DNA from: Rhodopirellula bahusiensis
Lineage (GTDB): Bacteria > Planctomycetota > Planctomycetia > Pirellulales > Pirellulaceae
Assembly (NCBI RefSeq): GCF_002727185.1
Contig: NZ_NIZW01000041.1
Coordinates: 1-45,765 of the forward strand
Direction: 5' to 3'
Length of the DNA stretch: 45,765 nt
Numbering within the stretch: position 1 is the first letter of the stretch; each line of letters starts with the position of its first letter. The notes beneath the pieces were generated by a model, which worked only from the letters and a program-made list of their open reading frames with translations, ran no database searches and had not been told where the DNA came from. Below are positions 43,506 to 45,765 of this stretch, piece after piece. The translations under genes were made by a program, and so were the position numbers.

Positions 43506-43860
43506 CTTGGGCAAGACCTCTTGGATCGAAGGCGGGACCGGTCGGGATGGGGGCGTTGTCGTGGGGTAGCGTGAACGAGCGAGACGTTCAGCGAGGCGAC
43601 CGGGTGCCCCCAATGTATCAGCTTCGAATCTCCGGTCGGTGGTTTCACTTTCGCATCACGCCGAAATGTTTTGACGTTCAACGAACAACTCGAGGCACAG
43701 GCATGAATTGACTGATTCGTAAAGGCCGATCAATCGCTTCAGCTTCTCAATGGTTGCTGCGTCGGTTTCTGGGTGCTACCCAGTTTCGTGAAATGAAACA
43801 GAATGAACGTCATGGCGAATTGCCAACTTGATTTCTGCCAACGATCCATCTGAGACCCGA
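43506..43860. promoter_or_regulatory. Divergent spacer between sulfatase and tatD
   Basis: This 355-bp region between divergent genes should contain both promoters. I see no clear -35/-10 pair, operator dyad or small gene. A small hairpin with GAACGAGCG/GTTCAGCGA-like arms lies around 43570. Confidence 0.35.
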
Positions 43861-44637
43861 ATGAATCCTCTGTTCGACACTCACGCTCATCTGAATTCCA
43901 AGGACTTCAACGATAACGTCGCGGAAGTGGTTGAGCGTGCTCGCCAGTCCGGTGTGGTTGGCATTGGCGTCATCGGAATTGATTTGGCGACCAGCAAACG
44001 GGCGGTGGAGTTGGCGGCACAGTTCCCCGATTTCCTTCACGCCGTGGTTGGGATCCAACCCAACTCGGTCGCCGAATCCAACGAAGGCGATTTCGCGGAA
44101 ATCGAAAAGCTCGCGACGGCACCGGGAGTTCGCGGGATTGGCGAGACCGGACTGGATTGCTACTGGGACGACACACCGATCGAGCAGCAACAGGCCGCGT
44201 TTGATCAGCACATTGATTTGGCGAATCGGTCGAATCTGCCGATGGTCATCCACATGCGAGAAAGTGGCGAGCTGATCGCGGAGCAACTTGCACGGCAAGA
44301 AAAACTTCCCGCCGCCGTGATGCACTCCTTCACCGGCGACTGGGAGTTGACCGAACGATTCCTGGATATGGGACTGATGATCAGTTTCGCTGGGATGGTC
44401 ACGTTCAAAAAGAGCGACGAGTTGCGGGAGGTTGCCAAGCGAGTGCCGGAGGATCGATTGCTGATCGAGACGGATTCACCGTATTTGTCGCCTGAGCCGA
44501 TGCGAGGAAAACGTCCCAACGAGCCTGCTCGGGTGGAGCATATCCTGCGTTGTTTGGCGGATGCAAGGAACGTCCCGACGGCACAACTCGCGGCGGCGAC
44601 GACGGAAAACGCCCGGCGGTTTTTTAAGCTCGCGTGA
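43861..44637 (+). CDS. tatD: TatD-family metal-dependent hydrolase (DNase)
   Basis: A 258-aa TIM-barrel hydrolase. The metal-binding FDTHAHLN (residues 5-12), GIGETGLDCYW, VIHMRES, MHSFTGD and ETDSPYLSPEP complete the family set. ATG 43861 is the conserved family start; the frame extends 11 codons upstream to a TTG without family-like sequence. Members act as 3'-5' exonucleases or D-aminoacyl-tRNA deacylase-like enzymes. It is followed by a 213-bp spacer with no evident gene. Confidence 0.93.
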   Translation: MNPLFDTHAHLNSKDFNDNVAEVVERARQSGVVGIGVIGIDLATSKRAVELAAQFPDFLHAVVGIQPNSVAESNEGDFAEIEKLATAPGVRGIGETGLDCYWDDTPIEQQQAAFDQHIDLANRSNLPMVIHMRESGELIAEQLARQEKLPAAVMHSFTGDWELTERFLDMGLMISFAGMVTFKKSDELREVAKRVPEDRLLIETDSPYLSPEPMRGKRPNEPARVEHILRCLADARNVPTAQLAAATTENARRFFKLA

Positions 44638-44850
44638 AAGTTGAAGTCTGCCATCGGTTAGAATCCACCGGCGGACCCCCTCGCTTGAATTCGTGTGCCG
44701 AATCCACTGATTCTGCATTCTCGCATGAGATCTTCATGAAAGCTTCAACGAATCGGCGGTTAGTGGGTGGTGCCAAACTTCACATCTTCAACGAAACTAC
44801 ACGCCGAACGGAAGATATGAATCTCCTCTCCAAACGCAGCATGCGGACGA

Positions 44851-45540
44851 ATGTCAAAAACCAAAGTTCTCATCGTTGAAGATTACCGGCCGTTGGTCGA
44901 GACGCTGGAGTACCAGCTCAAACGAGCCGGTTACGAAGTCTATCGAGCGGCGGACGGACGGGAGGCTCTCAACCAAGCCAAGCTGTATCTGCCCGATGTG
45001 GTTGTCTTGGACGTTGACCTGCCGATTCTCAGCGGCGTCGAAGTCTGCAAGCAATTGCGATCGGACGCGACCACCAAAGACACGCTGATTTTGATGCTCA
45101 GTGCTTTGGGCGAAGAGTCTGACCAAGTCGTCGGATTCGCGGTCGGAGCGGACGATTATGTCGTCAAACCAGTCGAGAGCTACAAAGTTCTGCTGCAGCG
45201 AATCAAAGCCTTGCTGCGTCGCCGCGAACCCAGCATGGACGACGCGGATGCGATTTCGCGATGCGGTGTGACCGTCGATCGCCGGCGTTTCGTCGCGACC
45301 ATCGAAGGGGAAGCAGTCAAGCTGACGAAGAGCGAATTCCGGTTGCTCGACACCCTGATCCGCCAACCCGGCCGAGCTTTCGACCGAAGCGAGTTGGTCG
45401 ACGCGGCTCTCGGCGAAGACACCATGGTCCTGGAGCGAACCATCGACGTCCACGTCCGAGCCCTCCGCAAAAAGATGAGCGAGCACGCCGATCTGGTGGA
45501 AACGGTGCGTGGGATCGGTTACCGGTTCCGTGAGGAGTAG
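44851..45540 (+). CDS. OmpR/PhoB-type response regulator
   Basis: A 229-aa two-domain regulator. The receiver has E10/D11, phosphorylation site D54 in VVLDVDLPILSG, S84 in MLSALGE, and K106 in VVKPVES. The C-terminal winged-helix DNA-binding domain reads LTKSEFRLLDTLIRQPGRAF and ERTIDVHVRALRKKM, ending TVRGIGYRF. No histidine kinase adjoins it within the window; one could lie beyond the downstream intron-like element. Confidence 0.95.
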   Translation: MSKTKVLIVEDYRPLVETLEYQLKRAGYEVYRAADGREALNQAKLYLPDVVVLDVDLPILSGVEVCKQLRSDATTKDTLILMLSALGEESDQVVGFAVGADDYVVKPVESYKVLLQRIKALLRRREPSMDDADAISRCGVTVDRRRFVATIEGEAVKLTKSEFRLLDTLIRQPGRAFDRSELVDAALGEDTMVLERTIDVHVRALRKKMSEHADLVETVRGIGYRFREE

Positions 45541-45604
45541 GGCGTTCGACCTTTCGGGGCGGTGGAGGATCTTCGCGACGTTGGTGAAGGTTTGCGGCAC
45601 GCGA

Positions 45605-45628
45605 CTCTCGGTGGGGGACCTCCGAGCT
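45605..45628. repeat. Palindromic repeat at the intron-like junction
   Basis: CTCGGTGGGGGACCTCCGAG matches, in reverse complement, the hairpin family seen at about 10470-10489 (AGCTCGGTGGTCCTCCACCG). It ends at the point where the group II intron-like sequence begins. Confidence 0.55.
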
Positions 45629-45629
45629 A

Positions 45630-45765
45630 GTGCGCCTGCAAAGGCGATTGAATTGTCAGGTGAAAGTCCTGATCGGGGAATTCGTTACCGCCCCGTAGCT
45701 GATGGTAACTGCGTTTTCAACAGAAAGGGTGGAGAGCAACCAAAAGCGAATGAGCAGTCCGTAAC
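45630..45765 (+). mobile_element. 5' end of a group II intron (truncated by window edge)
   Basis: The sequence opens GTGCGCCTGCAAAGGCG, which matches the GUGYG start of bacterial group II introns and folds into a 5-bp stem with a GCAA loop. The phrase CAGGTGAAAGTCCTG follows with a TCAGG/CCTGA stem, then a CGGGG/CCCCG pair, GGTAACTGCG and AGCGAATGAGCAGTCC. All are typical of domain I. The reverse transcriptase and 3' end would lie beyond the window, so completeness cannot be judged. Confidence 0.65.

Noticed and set aside
44634..44879. An 81-aa frame between tatD and the response regulator
   Set aside because: No ribosome-binding site, no family resemblance, and it overlaps the start of the response regulator gene in another frame.

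Overview
The window looks like a chromosome segment from a Rhodopirellula-like planctomycete (Pirellulaceae). The pointers are a planctomycete-type bacterial microcompartment (BMC) locus, a large PVC-type cytochrome c/beta-propeller fusion protein, a secreted sulfatase, a CPxC zinc-ribbon membrane protein, and gene spacers crowded with short palindromic repeats. No rRNA, tRNA or CRISPR array was recognised.

Layout. (1) 1-5.2 kb, minus strand: three nucleotide-sugar genes, namely a UDP-sugar 6-dehydrogenase, GDP-mannose 4,6-dehydratase (gmd) and GDP-L-fucose synthase. They sit among repeats, and two inverted copies of a 192-bp MITE-like element bracket the dehydrogenase. (2) 5.9-10.4 kb, plus strand: a tightly overlapping run of a zinc-ribbon membrane protein, a SAMHD1-like HD hydrolase, glucosamine-6-phosphate deaminase and a DUF389 membrane protein. 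(3) 10.6-12.1 kb, minus strand: a LacI-type regulator and a small hypothetical protein. (4) 12.4-20.9 kb, plus strand: ribosomal protein S1 with its terminator, then an overlapping solute-binding protein / histidine kinase / response regulator trio, argC and a DUF1015 protein. (5) 20.9-22.4 kb: a RAYT-like (IS200-family) transposase embedded in direct repeats made of small hairpins. (6) 22.5-31.4 kb, minus strand: the BMC operon. (7) 31.6-36.3 kb: a hypothetical protein, an EamA transporter and a large secreted protein. (8) 36.5-43.5 kb, minus strand: a 1579-aa heme/cupredoxin/propeller protein and a sulfatase. (9) 43.9-45.5 kb, plus strand: TatD and an OmpR-type response regulator, followed by what looks like the 5' end of a group II intron cut off by the window edge.

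The BMC operon is the main system. Transcription order is DeoR regulator, PduL phosphotransacylase, two BMC-H shell proteins, an acetate-kinase-like enzyme, BMC-P, CoA-acylating aldehyde dehydrogenase, BMC-P, an unrecognised protein, BMC-P, class II aldolase, and a lactate/malate dehydrogenase-family enzyme. This matches the planctomycete/verrucomicrobial BMC type known for L-fucose and L-rhamnose breakdown: the aldolase yields lactaldehyde, which goes to lactoyl-CoA, lactoyl phosphate and lactate. Four non-shell proteins (PduL, aldehyde dehydrogenase, aldolase and the unrecognised protein) carry similar short amphipathic helices at a terminus, which look like encapsulation peptides. The kinase lacks several canonical acetate-kinase active-site residues, and the dehydrogenase has the malate-type specificity arginine.

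Palindromic repeats lie directly at or just after the stop codons of at least six minus-strand genes, and in three of these the repeat contributes to or touches the stop codon.
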